From contig VGNE01000014.1 in the NCBI GenBank assembly GCA_016866215.1, positions 1 through 64,000 of the forward strand: a stretch of DNA of 64,000 bases, in the 5' to 3' direction. Position 1 is the stretch's first letter, and each line of letters opens with the position of its first letter. Source of the DNA: Chloroflexota bacterium (lineage in GTDB: Bacteria; Chloroflexota; Anaerolineae; Anaerolineales; Villigracilaceae). A program made the translations under genes and the position numbers. Shown here piece after piece: positions 52,568-60,900 of this stretch. The notes under the pieces were generated by a model. That model did no database searches. It saw only the letters and a list, made by a program, of their open reading frames with translations, and had not been told where the DNA came from.

Positions 52568-53278
52568 TTACAATTCCTTCAAAAAATCCCTCACACTTTT
52601 ATCTGCCGGGCTCGCTTTAATTTTCTTCGGCGTGTCCACCTGCTTTAATTCACCGCCGATCACAACCGCCACATGGTCGCCCATTTGCGCGGCTTCTTTT
52701 AAGTTATGTGTGACAAAGATGGTTGTGCGATGATCGTACGCTAAGAGTTTGGACAGGTCTTTCAACAACTGCGTACGTGTCGGGGGATCGACAGCGGAGA
52801 AGGGTTCATCCATTAACAACAATTCGGGATCGAGGACAAATGCCCGCGCCAGGCTGACTCTCTGCGCCTCGCCGCCAGACAGCAGGCCTGCCCGCCGTCC
52901 GAGCAGATGATCCACGCCCATGGCCTTTGCCCACTTAATGACCTGCATCTTAATCACATCTTTATTCGCCTTGCGAAATTTCAACCCAAGCGCGATGTTC
53001 TCCCGAACGGACATATCCAATAGCAGTGGGTCTTGAAAGACAAAGGCAATCTTTCTTCGATATTCAATGTCATTCCAATCTTTGAGAAGCTTTCCGTGGA
53101 ATGTGATCTCGCCGCGCACCGGCGTGAGCAAATGCGCCAGCGCCAGCAGGAGTGTGCTTTTCCCCGCTCCATTCGGACCGACGACAGCCAGAGTTTCTCC
53201 CTTATTAATTTCGAGCGCGGCGATCTTTAATGCATCATTTCCATTGCGTTGGATGAGGAGGTCTTTGATCGAAATCAT
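52568..53278 (-). CDS. tupC: ABC ATPase, tungstate/molybdate type
   Basis: A 236-residue ATPase with Walker A GPNGAGKST, Q-loop FVFQDPLLL, signature LSGGEAQRVSLARA, Walker B LLLMDEPFSAVD and H-loop FVTHNLKEA. It is short, without the extra regulatory (TOBE) domain of ModC. It is coupled to the permease by a 4-bp overlap and energises uptake of tungstate (or molybdate) with the TupA/TupB partners. Symbol is given from the operon context. Confidence 0.85.
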   Translation of the reverse strand: MISIKDLLIQRNGNDALKIAALEINKGETLAVVGPNGAGKSTLLLALAHLLTPVRGEITFHGKLLKDWNDIEYRRKIAFVFQDPLLLDMSVRENIALGLKFRKANKDVIKMQVIKWAKAMGVDHLLGRRAGLLSGGEAQRVSLARAFVLDPELLLMDEPFSAVDPPTRTQLLKDLSKLLAYDHRTTIFVTHNLKEAAQMGDHVAVVIGGELKQVDTPKKIKASPADKSVRDFLKEL

Positions 53279-53916
53279 TTTTTGACCCCTCTTTGTTGAA
53301 TGGTCGTCAGCCCAAGATTGATGAGATAAGTCAGGATGAGCAATAAAGCAGAGAGCGCGAGCGCGTTGTCAAATTTACCTTTGGAGGTTTCAAGGACAAT
53401 GGCCGTGGTCAATACACGTGTTTGCCCCCGTATGTTCCCGCCCACCATCATGGATGCGCCTACTTCCGAAATGACAGAACCAAAGCCAGCCATCAAGGCC
53501 GCTAAAAGGGGCAAGCGCGCCTCACGCCACAGGTACCAGACCACCTGTAAGCGTGAAGCGCCGAGTCCCAGTAATTGTTGTTGAAGTCGCGCATCCAATG
53601 ATTCCAGCGCGGCGGCAGTAAGACCCGTCACGACAGGCGTAGCGATGATCGTTTGTGCGATGACGATCGCCCAGGGGGTGTAGATCAGCCGTAAATCGCC
53701 GAGCGGTCCGCTTCGCCATAATGACATGGCGACTACAAGACCAACCACGACGGGCGGCAATGCCATGCCGGTGTTGATGAAGCTTAGAATAAATGAACGT
53801 CCGCGAAAATTGCCGAGTGCAAGCCAACTGCCGAGCGGCAACCCGATCAACATGCTGATGAGGGTTGCAAAAGTTGAGACTTGCAAGGAGAGAACCGTGA
53901 TCTGGAATATTTCCAT
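53275..53916 (-). CDS. tupB: ABC permease, tungstate type
   Basis: A 213-residue permease with five to six membrane helices and the cytoplasmic coupling loop LLGLGASRLQVVWYLWREARLP (EAA-type motif, about 140-160). VSTFATLISMLIGLPLGSWLAL forms TM1. The ATG at 53916 is chosen; the longer frame begins in a repeat-derived leader. Its 3' end overlaps tupC by 4 bp. A 107-bp gap with a period-8 hairpin separates it from tupA. Confidence 0.85.
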   Translation of the reverse strand: MEIFQITVLSLQVSTFATLISMLIGLPLGSWLALGNFRGRSFILSFINTGMALPPVVVGLVVAMSLWRSGPLGDLRLIYTPWAIVIAQTIIATPVVTGLTAAALESLDARLQQQLLGLGASRLQVVWYLWREARLPLLAALMAGFGSVISEVGASMMVGGNIRGQTRVLTTAIVLETSKGKFDNALALSALLLILTYLINLGLTTIQQRGVKK

Positions 53917-53923
53917 GTTATAA

Positions 53924-54030
53924 AGTATACAGGGAAACAAGTACACAGGTAAACATCTCCAAAAAAAGTACACATGCCAGCGTTTGCCTATTTGTGTACA
54001 TGTGTACTTGTTTACTTGTGTATGTTTTAC
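53924..54030. repeat. Period-8 GTANACAN hairpin between tupA and tupB
   Basis: Plus-strand left half: units AGTATACA, GGGAAACA, AGTACACA, GGTAAACA (53924-53955). Right half: TGTGTACA, TGTGTACT, TGTTTACT, TGTGTATG (53993-54024). GTA and TAC triplets are in register: every pair sums to 107948 (53949+53999, 53941+54007, 53933+54015, 53925+54023). Loop about 37 nt. The tupA stop lies at its edge. Confidence 0.85.
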
Positions 54031-54927
54031 TTACGGCGCATCTGGGAAAAACAAGGGCTGACCATATTCCAGCATGCCAAACTCACTGATGACTTTTTGT
54101 ATTTCAGGGGTGGTTATAAATTTATAAAAAGCGAGCGCACCGTCGTAATTTATATTCGGCCATTTTTGTGGGTTGACTGTGATGACATGATATGGATTTA
54201 GCAAAGGTGGGTCGCCTTCAAGAATGATAAGCAGGTCAAGATTCTCTTGTTGAGCCAGGAAAGTACCTCGATCTGTGATCGTGTAAGCTTCCTTCTCTGA
54301 TGCTATGGTCAGGGTTGCGCCCATGCCCTGCCCAGATTCGAGATACCAGGCTTGTCCCTTTGGATCAAGCTCGGCTTTGCCCCAAATCTCCAACTCCTTC
54401 TTGTGTGTGCCAGAGTCATCACCGCGTGAAATAAAAAGTGAGCCGGAGTTATAAATCCTCTTTAAGACGTCTATCGCAGAAACCGTTCCCTTAATTTGTG
54501 CCGGGTCTGATTCAGGCCCAACGATAATAAAATCATTATGCATTACGGGCGCGCGGTCTTTACCAAAACCTGCCTCCATAAATGCTTCTTCGGATTTTGG
54601 CGCATGGACTAGAAGCACATCGGCATTGCCTTCTTCGCCCATCTTCAAGGCTTGACCGGTTCCTACTGCCACCGTCTGGATCGTGTAACCTGTCTTTTCC
54701 TCGAAGAGCGGAATCAACACATCTAGCAAACCTGAGTCTTGTGTGGATGTGGTTGTTGCGAGAATGAGATTTGGGTTGGCAGGCGCGGCTGGAACTTCAG
54801 TCGGAGCTTCAGTAGCTGGGGCCTCGGTCGCGATAATAGACACTTCGGTTGCAACAGGTGTTGCAGCAGGCACGCAGGCGTTAAGAAGAAGTGCAAGCAA
54901 AAAGAGAATGGAGGGAATTCGTTTCAT
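54031..54927 (-). CDS. tupA: Tungstate-type ABC substrate-binding lipoprotein
   Basis: A 298-residue extracytoplasmic binding protein: lipobox N-A-C at C18, Thr/Pro/Ala/Glu-rich linker (about 20-50), then LILATTTSTQDSGLLDVLIP, the TTSTxDSGLL signature of TupA/WtpA proteins that hold the oxyanion, VGTGQALKMGEEGNADVLLVHAP and FISRGDDSGTHKKE. The ATG 54927 has AGGAGAC upstream; the longer frame to 54966 overlaps the regulator gene. Binding of tungstate rather than molybdate is likely from the TTSTQDSG motif and TupB/TupC partners. Confidence 0.9.
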   Translation of the reverse strand: MKRIPSILFLLALLLNACVPAATPVATEVSIIATEAPATEAPTEVPAAPANPNLILATTTSTQDSGLLDVLIPLFEEKTGYTIQTVAVGTGQALKMGEEGNADVLLVHAPKSEEAFMEAGFGKDRAPVMHNDFIIVGPESDPAQIKGTVSAIDVLKRIYNSGSLFISRGDDSGTHKKELEIWGKAELDPKGQAWYLESGQGMGATLTIASEKEAYTITDRGTFLAQQENLDLLIILEGDPPLLNPYHVITVNPQKWPNINYDGALAFYKFITTPEIQKVISEFGMLEYGQPLFFPDAP

Positions 54928-54943
54928 GGGTCTCCTAAAAGAA

Positions 54944-55918
54944 TTACAAATGAATTTGCTCACCACTGTGGGTGGTGTTATAGCCAGTTAATTGACTGAG
55001 TGAATTACGAAAATCACTTGTTTGGATGTAATCCAGTAATGGATTAAGCTGCTTCTCCTGCTCACGCAGCAGGATCAGGTCGTATCGTTCTTCGAATAGT
55101 GGGATGAAGTAGAGTCCGTGCTGGTGTGCGGCGGCTTGCAGGCCGAGGGAACCATCCGCTTTGTTTTGCGAAATCAACATCGCAGCTTCACTGTGCGTTT
55201 TGACTGTTTTTTCATAGCCAGTGATTTTAATAGTAGGAATTTTGAGCCTGCGTAATTCTGTATCCAGCCACAGACGTGTGCCTGAGCCGGCATTGCGATT
55301 CACAAAGCGGACATTCGGTTTGGCAATATCAGAAAATTTCTTTACTTCTTTGGGATTTCCACTCGCAAGCATGAGTCCCTGTGTACGATAAGCGAGCGTG
55401 ACAATTTCTACTTCGCGGTCTGGGAATAAATGCCGAATGAACGGCGTGTTGTATTCGCCGCTTTCATCCAAAAGATGGGAGCCTGAAATTTGACATAAAC
55501 CCTGGCGGAGATTGACAAGTCCATCCAATGAACCGACTGGCAGATTGAGCAATGTCACATGTTTATCCAGATGTTCAGCAATGCCTTCAACAGCAAGATC
55601 ATGACTGCCCGAAAAAATCACGGCAGGCTTTTTTGTTTTGGGAAGGATGAATTCTTGTAAAAGAAGCGCGTCTGATTTTGCGCGATAATACTTTTCTGTT
55701 ACTTTTCCCGTCTTGCGGATTTCTCTGATTTCGATGAGGTTGGCAGACTCAAGCGTCAGAATATGATGCCGCACCCACGCAGGAGACTGCTTCATGGTCC
55801 GCGCGAGATGCGTGAGCGTGGCAGGGGAGCCCATCAGCAGGCGCAGAATGTCCATGCGGCGGGAGTCGGCAAGGAGTTTTATTTTGTCAAAAGAGTTAAT
55901 GGGTTCGACTTTTTGCAT
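54944..55918 (-). CDS. HTH regulator with substrate-binding-like domain (tungstate regulator)
   Basis: A 324-residue protein: N-terminal ArsR/winged-helix domain (about 10-90: ILRLLMGSPATLTHLARTM, SPAWVRHHILTLESANLIEI) and a C-terminal periplasmic-binding-like domain (about 95-320: IFSGSHDLAVEGIAEHL, FVNRNAGSGTRLWLDTEL), like regulators that sense molybdate or tungstate with a binding-protein fold. It is the first gene of the tup operon and ends 17 bp before tupA. An 8-bp inverted repeat just upstream (55922-55943) is its likely operator. No membrane segment. Ligand inferred from operon. Confidence 0.8.
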   Translation of the reverse strand: MQKVEPINSFDKIKLLADSRRMDILRLLMGSPATLTHLARTMKQSPAWVRHHILTLESANLIEIREIRKTGKVTEKYYRAKSDALLLQEFILPKTKKPAVIFSGSHDLAVEGIAEHLDKHVTLLNLPVGSLDGLVNLRQGLCQISGSHLLDESGEYNTPFIRHLFPDREVEIVTLAYRTQGLMLASGNPKEVKKFSDIAKPNVRFVNRNAGSGTRLWLDTELRRLKIPTIKITGYEKTVKTHSEAAMLISQNKADGSLGLQAAAHQHGLYFIPLFEERYDLILLREQEKQLNPLLDYIQTSDFRNSLSQLTGYNTTHSGEQIHL

Positions 55919-55921
55919 ATT

Positions 55922-55943
55922 CGATTAAGGAAAAACTTAATCG
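55922..55943. promoter_or_regulatory. Inverted repeat upstream of the tungstate regulator
   Basis: CGATTAAG (55922-55929), 6-nt spacer GAAAAA, CTTAATCG (55936-55943), four bases before the regulator start. Its place and symmetry suggest an operator for autoregulation of the tup operon. Confidence 0.6.
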
Positions 55944-55987
55944 TGAGTCTAAATGCAAATCGGGTGAATGTCAAGCGACATTATTAT

Positions 55988-56016
55988 TTGACATCCCATC
56001 CCTGCCATGTTATATT
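55988..56016 (+). promoter_or_regulatory. SAM-riboswitch promoter, near-consensus
   Basis: TTGACA (55988-55993), 17 nt, TATATT (56011-56016); start predicted near 56023, 18 nt before the aptamer. Confidence 0.85.
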
Positions 56017-56040
56017 CTCGAGACAATTTACTGCGCTGTG

Positions 56041-56213
56041 CTCATCCAGAGAGGCTGAGGGACCGACCCTTTGACGCCTCGGCAACCGAAATTAGTTCGA
56101 TAGTTCATTAGTTGAATAGTTTGGTAGTTGCGAGACTACAAAACTATGTAACTAACAAACTATAAGACTAACTCAAGGTGCCAACTTCGGCAGACGAAAG
56201 TCTGGGAGATGAG
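56041..56213 (+). ncRNA. SAM-I (S-box) riboswitch with extended P3
   Basis: Conserved S-box parts in order: CTCATCCAGAGAGGCTGAGG (P1 5' and kink-turn strand), GACCGACCCTTTGA, GCCTCGGCAACC (P2/P3), GGTGCCAACTTCGGCAGAC (P3 3' and J3/4), P4 hairpin and GGGAGATGAG (P1 3'). The aptamer is 173 nt because the P3 loop holds a 78-nt period-8 hairpin (56093-56170); ordinary ones are near 100 nt. Binding of S-adenosylmethionine should favour the downstream terminator. Methionine genes downstream include metH at 57993. Confidence 0.93.
56093..56170 (+). repeat. Period-8 TAGTT/AACTA ladder inside the SAM-I P3 arm
   Basis: TAGTT at 56093, 56101, 56109, 56117 and 56125 and AACTA or GACTA at 56134, 56142, 56150, 56158 and 56166, all exactly eight apart. 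Paired positions sum to 112263 for all five pairs, so the two halves pair in register; each 8-nt unit gives a 5- to 6-bp helix and a 2-nt internal loop. Confidence 0.95.
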
Positions 56214-56231
56214 AGATGACTATTTTTATGT

Positions 56232-56259
56232 CGCCTCTCATTTTGGAGAGGCGTTTTTT
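56232..56259 (+). terminator. Riboswitch-controlled terminator with antiterminator pairing
   Basis: CGCCTCTC (56232-56239) / GAGAGGCG (56246-56253), loop ATTTTG, T tract 56254-56259. The P1 3' strand ATGAGAG (56209-56215) can instead pair with CTCTCAT (56235-56241), blocking the terminator. This is the normal S-box OFF logic: SAM present, terminate; SAM absent, read through. Confidence 0.92.
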
Positions 56260-56271
56260 ATTGTGAAGAAA

Positions 56272-56394
56272 CTCCGGTGGTCGAGTAGTCCTGAGCTTCC
56301 GTTGCGAAGGGCATATCGAGACCACCACATAACAGAAATACTCTTGTTTACAGGTGGTCTCGATACGGGCTTCACCCTACTCGACCACCGAGGA
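56272..56394. repeat. Two-module GGTGGTCGAGTAG/ATCGAGACC inverted repeat, copy B
   Basis: Boxes CGGTGGTCGAGTAG (near 56275-56288), ATCGAGACCACC (56315-56326), GGTGGTCTCGATAC (56353-56366) and CTACTCGACCACCG (near 56378-56391). Same order and pairing as copy A at 38361-38488, with base changes that keep the pairs. It lies between the SAM terminator and the YdeI-like gene. Confidence 0.85.
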
Positions 56395-56403
56395 ATCTTG
56401 ATT

Positions 56404-56745
56404 ATGGAAGTCGGCGAAGCAATTTATGTAACCACGCGTGAGGAATTTCGCGAATGGCTGGAACAGAATCATAGGATCAAAAAAGAGATCTGGTTGATTC
56501 AATATAAGAAGGTCACTAAGAAACCTTCGCTCAATTATGTGGAGGCAGTTGAAGAAGCGATCTGCTTCGGCTGGATCGATGGATTCGAAAAAGGCATGGA
56601 TGGCGACCGTTATGCCACCCGCTTCACGCGCCGCAGACCCAAATCCAATTGGACGGATACAAACAAGGAACGCGCGAGAAGGATGATCGCAGAAGGCAAG
56701 ATGACGGAGGCGGGTCTATTTACTTTACCGCCTGGTGTGAAATAA
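56404..56745 (+). CDS. YdeI-like protein, N-terminal portion
   Basis: A 113-residue protein matching the N-terminal part of YdeI/OmpD-associated proteins: REEFREWLEQNHRIKKEIWLIQY, PSLNYVEAVEEAICFGWIDGF, TRFTRRRPKSNWTDTNKERARRMIAEGKMTEAG. Usual members continue for ~80 more residues with the C-terminal helical module; here it ends in FTLPPGVK. It is the first gene after the SAM-controlled terminator, but its function is not tied to methionine. The C-terminal type module occurs alone at 30-284. No clear SD; the start sits at the end of a repeat. Confidence 0.65.
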   Translation: MEVGEAIYVTTREEFREWLEQNHRIKKEIWLIQYKKVTKKPSLNYVEAVEEAICFGWIDGFEKGMDGDRYATRFTRRRPKSNWTDTNKERARRMIAEGKMTEAGLFTLPPGVK

Positions 56746-56820
56746 AGAGAATGCGAAATAGTATTTGACGACTATTCTCAAAAGGAGTAAAACCTGGACA
56801 GATTTTGAGAGGAGTAAATC

Positions 56821-56988
56821 ATGAATGATATTTGGCAGATTCAGGATGCAAAGAACAAACTCAGCGAAGTGATTGCGCGTGCACTTAAACAAGGCCCACA
56901 GCTGATCACGCGGCATGGCGAGAAAACCGTCGTGGTTGTGGCGTACACGGAATATGAGAAACTTCGCAAGCGAAAAGAGCGGGGCTAA
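56821..56988 (+). CDS. Phd/YefM-family antitoxin-like protein
   Basis: A 55-residue protein, MNDIWQIQDAKNKLSEVIAR followed by ALKQGPQLITRHGEKTVVVV and AYTEYEKLRKRKERG. This is the compact Phd/YefM DNA-binding part: strand, helix AKNKLSEVI, and the VVVVAYTEYEKL strand-helix; full antitoxins carry a longer C-terminal toxin-binding tail. GAGGAG upstream is close to the ATG. No Doc or PIN toxin follows; the next gene is a PD-(D/E)XK-like protein 184 bp away. So it is an orphan antitoxin or its toxin has been lost or replaced. Confidence 0.7.
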   Translation: MNDIWQIQDAKNKLSEVIARALKQGPQLITRHGEKTVVVVAYTEYEKLRKRKERG

Positions 56989-57171
56989 AGCCATCTGCTC
57001 AGCACATGGAAGCCCTGCGGGTTGCTTGAGCGAGTTCGCTTCAGCGGACTTCCACGCACTGAGGCAGGGATTTATCCCGCCGAACCACAACCTCGCCAAA
57101 TCCCCGCGCTGGAAGATGCGCAAGGATTGGAAGTCTGAATATTTTGTAATCTTGTTATTGAGTATCTAAAC

Positions 57172-57993
57172 ATGAACACAAAGTTTCATATAACACTAGA
57201 CGAGGTATTAAAAGCAATCGAAGATTATCCTTACCTTCGAGAGTGCTTTTCTAATCATTTAAAATGGTTGTTTGAAAATTGTAGCAACGAGAAAAAAGAT
57301 GACCACATTTATTTCAAAATTGCGATTGGGCGAAACAGTTTAGGAAGCCTTGAGAAGGTATTTGAAGAGGCAGGGAGAATATTAGGCTTGAATGAAAATG
57401 GATTACACAAGGCATTTGATTTCGACTCTGCCTCTGATTGCAATGATATCTTCAAATTAGGAGACTATCTAGCCGAATTACGAATTGCAGTTGAACTTGG
57501 AAGATTGGGCTTTAATGAAATCAAGAAAATTGATAATCAAGAAGGATGCACTGACTTCTTGGCGCAATATCAAGGAAAAAAATTCGCTATAGAAGTAAAG
57601 AATATCCGAGAAAAAGAACTCCTCGAAGAGCTAAATGATGGAAGTTACAAAGAAGAGATTCAATTTCTTGGTGAATTGCGTGGTGCATATTTTGGAACCT
57701 TGCCTGAAGCAGAAGGTAAGAGCCTCTTAGTGGGGCTAGAACGAAGATTTCACTCGCCAAAAGACCAAAAAAGAATTAAAAAACAACTAAAAAACACTGT
57801 TGAAAAATACAATTGCCAATCAACAATGCTTATTATCTCTATCGAGACCATAACTGGCATAGGTTTCTCTACTTATTTCATGGAACAATGCCTTAACCAA
57901 GTAAAAACCAAATATCCATTTAGTGATTATCTAGCATGTTTCCTAAGTGGAAATGATTTGTACACTTATCCAAAGTTATTTATGGAGAACTAA
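57172..57993 (+). CDS. PD-(D/E)XK-like nuclease-fold protein, AT-rich
   Basis: A 273-residue protein of unknown family. A likely nuclease core lies at residues 98-145: DYLAELRIAVEL (Glu), GCTDFLAQYQGKKFAIEVKN, with D128 and E141-V-K143 forming the D-x(n)-E-x-K motif of the PD-(D/E)XK fold. The N-terminal ~95 residues and C-terminal ~120 are helical and charged. It is visibly AT-richer than its neighbours and its stop overlaps the metH start (TAATG), so it probably arrived by transfer between the SAM riboswitch and metH. It may be a solitary defence or restriction-type gene. No methylase or toxin partner except the Phd-like gene upstream. Confidence 0.6.
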   Translation: MNTKFHITLDEVLKAIEDYPYLRECFSNHLKWLFENCSNEKKDDHIYFKIAIGRNSLGSLEKVFEEAGRILGLNENGLHKAFDFDSASDCNDIFKLGDYLAELRIAVELGRLGFNEIKKIDNQEGCTDFLAQYQGKKFAIEVKNIREKELLEELNDGSYKEEIQFLGELRGAYFGTLPEAEGKSLLVGLERRFHSPKDQKRIKKQLKNTVEKYNCQSTMLIISIETITGIGFSTYFMEQCLNQVKTKYPFSDYLACFLSGNDLYTYPKLFMEN

Positions 57994-60900
57994 TGACCCA
58001 ACGCAAATACACAAACCGCTCGTACCTCGACGCCCTCGAAACGAAAGTCCTCGTCTTCGATGGCGCGATGGGAACGAGCCTGCAAAACCAACACCTCACT
58101 GCCGAACATTTCGGCGGCGAACAATACAACGGATGCAATGACTACCTCGTCATCTCGTATCCCGAAGCCGTGGAAAAAGTCCATCGTTCGTTCCTCGAAG
58201 TCGGCGTGGATGTGCTCGAAACGGACACCTTCCGCTCCAACCGTTTGACGATGGTGGAATACGGATTACAAGACAGAGTACTTGAAATCAATGAAACAGC
58301 GGCACGATTAGCAAGACGACTTGCGGATGAATATTCTGGTCTTGATGCGTCCCGCGAAAATCATGCGGGACTACTCGACCACCAATCTCCAATTCTCCAA
58401 TCCTCAATTACCAATCACCAATTACCAATTCCGCACCCCCGTTTCGTCGCAGGCTCCATCGGACCTTCAGGCAAACTTCCCTCCGCCAATGACCCCGACT
58501 TGTCCAACGTCACCTTCGACGAACTCGCCGATGCCTTCCGCGAGCAAGCTGTCGGACTCATTCAAGGTGGTGTGGATGTTCTCCTCATCGAAACCTCGCA
58601 GGACATCCTCGAAGTCAAAGCTGCCATCATTGGTCTTCACAAAGCCTTCGATGAGACTCAGATCTATTTGCCGATCCAGGCTCAGGTCACGTTGGACACG
58701 ACGGGTCGCATGTTGCTCGGCACCGATATCAACGCCGCGCTCGCCATCCTCGAAGGCATGGGCATTGACGTCATCGGTCTCAACTGCTCCACTGGACCTG
58801 AGCACATGCGCGAGCCGATCCGCATCCTCGGCGAAAATTCCACGCTGCCCGTTTCGTGCATCCCCAACGCGGGTCTGCCGCTCAACGTGGATGGTCAGGC
58901 CGTTTATCCGCTCGAGCCTGAACCGTTCGCGAATGACATGTACGAGTTCGTGACCAAATACAATATCTCAATAGTGGGCGGATGCTGCGGCACGACTCCC
59001 GAACACCTGCGACTCCTCGTGGACAAACTACGGAACACGCCCCACGCAACACGCCCGCTTCGCTCCACACCTCAGCTTGCTTCCGCCATGTCGGCAGTTA
59101 CCATGCGACAGGATCCTCCGCCAACTCTCCTCGGTGAGAGGTGCAACGCGCAAGGCTCACGCAAATTCAAGCGGCTCCTGCTCGAAGAAGATTACGATGG
59201 CATTCTGGAGATCGCGCGCGAACAGGTCGCATTCGGCGCGCATGCCATTGACATTTCCTGCGCCGTCACCGAACGCCCCGATGAAATCGAACTCATGCGC
59301 AAGGTGGTCAAGAAACTTGAGATGGGCGTGGACGTTCCTTTGGTGATCGATACGACCGAATTGGATGTTCTCGAAGTCGCGCTCAAAACTGCGCCTGGAC
59401 GTTGTCTCATCAACTCGACTCATCTTGAATCTGGCCGCGACAAAGCCGATAAGATTTTCAAACTCGCAAAAGAACATAACGCCGCCGTCATCGTTTTGAC
59501 GATTGATGAAAACGGCATGGCGAAAACTCGCGAGAAAAAACTCGAAGTGGCCAAACGCATCTACGACATCGCCGTCAACGACCACGGACTCAAGCCCGAA
59601 GATCTAAAATACGACGCATTGACTTTCACGTTGGCAACTGGTGACGAGGAATTTGTCAACTCGGCCATTGAGACCATCGAAGGTATTCGCCTCATTAAAG
59701 AAAACCTACCTGGCGTGATGGCTTCACTTGGCGTAAGCAATTTATCGTTCGGCCTTGCGCAACATGCGCGCCCCGTGCTCAATTCGATCATGCTTTACCA
59801 CTGCGTAAAGGCTGGCATGGACATGGCCATCATCAACCCATCCCACGTCACACCGTATGCAGATATCAACGCCGAAGAAAAAGAAATGGCTGAAGACCTG
59901 CTCTTCAATCGCCGCGCCGACGCCTTGCAGCGCTATATCGAATACTACGATAATGTCACGCCTGCCGAAGAATCCGCCGCGTCCAACCCCACCGAAGGAA
60001 TGACACCCGAACAACGCCTGCACTGGTCAATCGTCCACCGCCACAAAGAAGGCGTCGAAGCCGACATAGACGAAATCATCAATCGCGCCACAACGGAACA
60101 CGCAACACCCCTTCGGGACACGAAACACGCAGTCGCCGTCCACACCCTCAACACCGTCCTCCTCCCCGCCATGAAGGAAGTCGGCGATAAATTCGGCGCG
60201 GGCGAATTGATTCTGCCCTTCGTGTTGCAATCCGCTGAAGTAATGAAGAAAACCGTCAACCACCTTGAGAATTACCTTGAGAAAGTTGAAGGCGTCACCA
60301 AAGGCACAGTTGTGATAGCCACAGTCTATGGCGATGTGCATGACATTGGCAAAAATCTCGTCAAGACCATCCTCGCAAATAACGGCTACACTGTAATTGA
60401 CCTTGGCAAGCAAGTTCCCGCAGAGACGATCATCACCAACGCCGTTGAAGCAAATGCCACCGCAATTGGCTTGTCTGCTTTGCTGGTATCCACCTCCAAG
60501 CAAATGCCACTCATCGTCAACGAACTTCATCGCCGCGGACATAAAATCCCCGTCCTCGTTGGCGGCGCAGCAATCAATCGTCGCTTCGGACGCCGTATCC
60601 TGTTTGCCGAAGATGGCGCTGCCTACGAACCTGGTGTCTTCTATTGCAAGGACGCCTTCGAAGGCCTTGAGACCATGGATCAATTGATCGATTCAAACCG
60701 CAAGCCTGCTCTGCTCGAACAAATGCACAAAGACGCGGATATGGAAATGGGTCGCGCCTCGCAAAACGTTGAACGTTTAACGTCAAACGTTAAACGTTCG
60801 TCGATTGTCCCTTCACCGATTGCATTGCCGCAAAAACTCGGTCAGCGAGTCGTAACAGATATGCCGCTTGAAATGGCGCTCAAACATCTCAACATCAATG

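Noticed and set aside
56209-56403. Extension of the YdeI-like frame upstream to 56209
   Set aside because: It runs through the riboswitch P1 strand, the terminator and a dispersed inverted repeat; the family-like sequence begins only at the ATG 56404.
56989-57171. Possible toxin gene after the Phd-like antitoxin
   Set aside because: No reading frame here shows PIN, Doc or RelE features; the 84-residue frame from 56915 is an overlapping shadow.
58371-58440. CRISPR-like array in metH
   Set aside because: Units are only 7 nt with no spacers, and the stretch is in frame within MetH.
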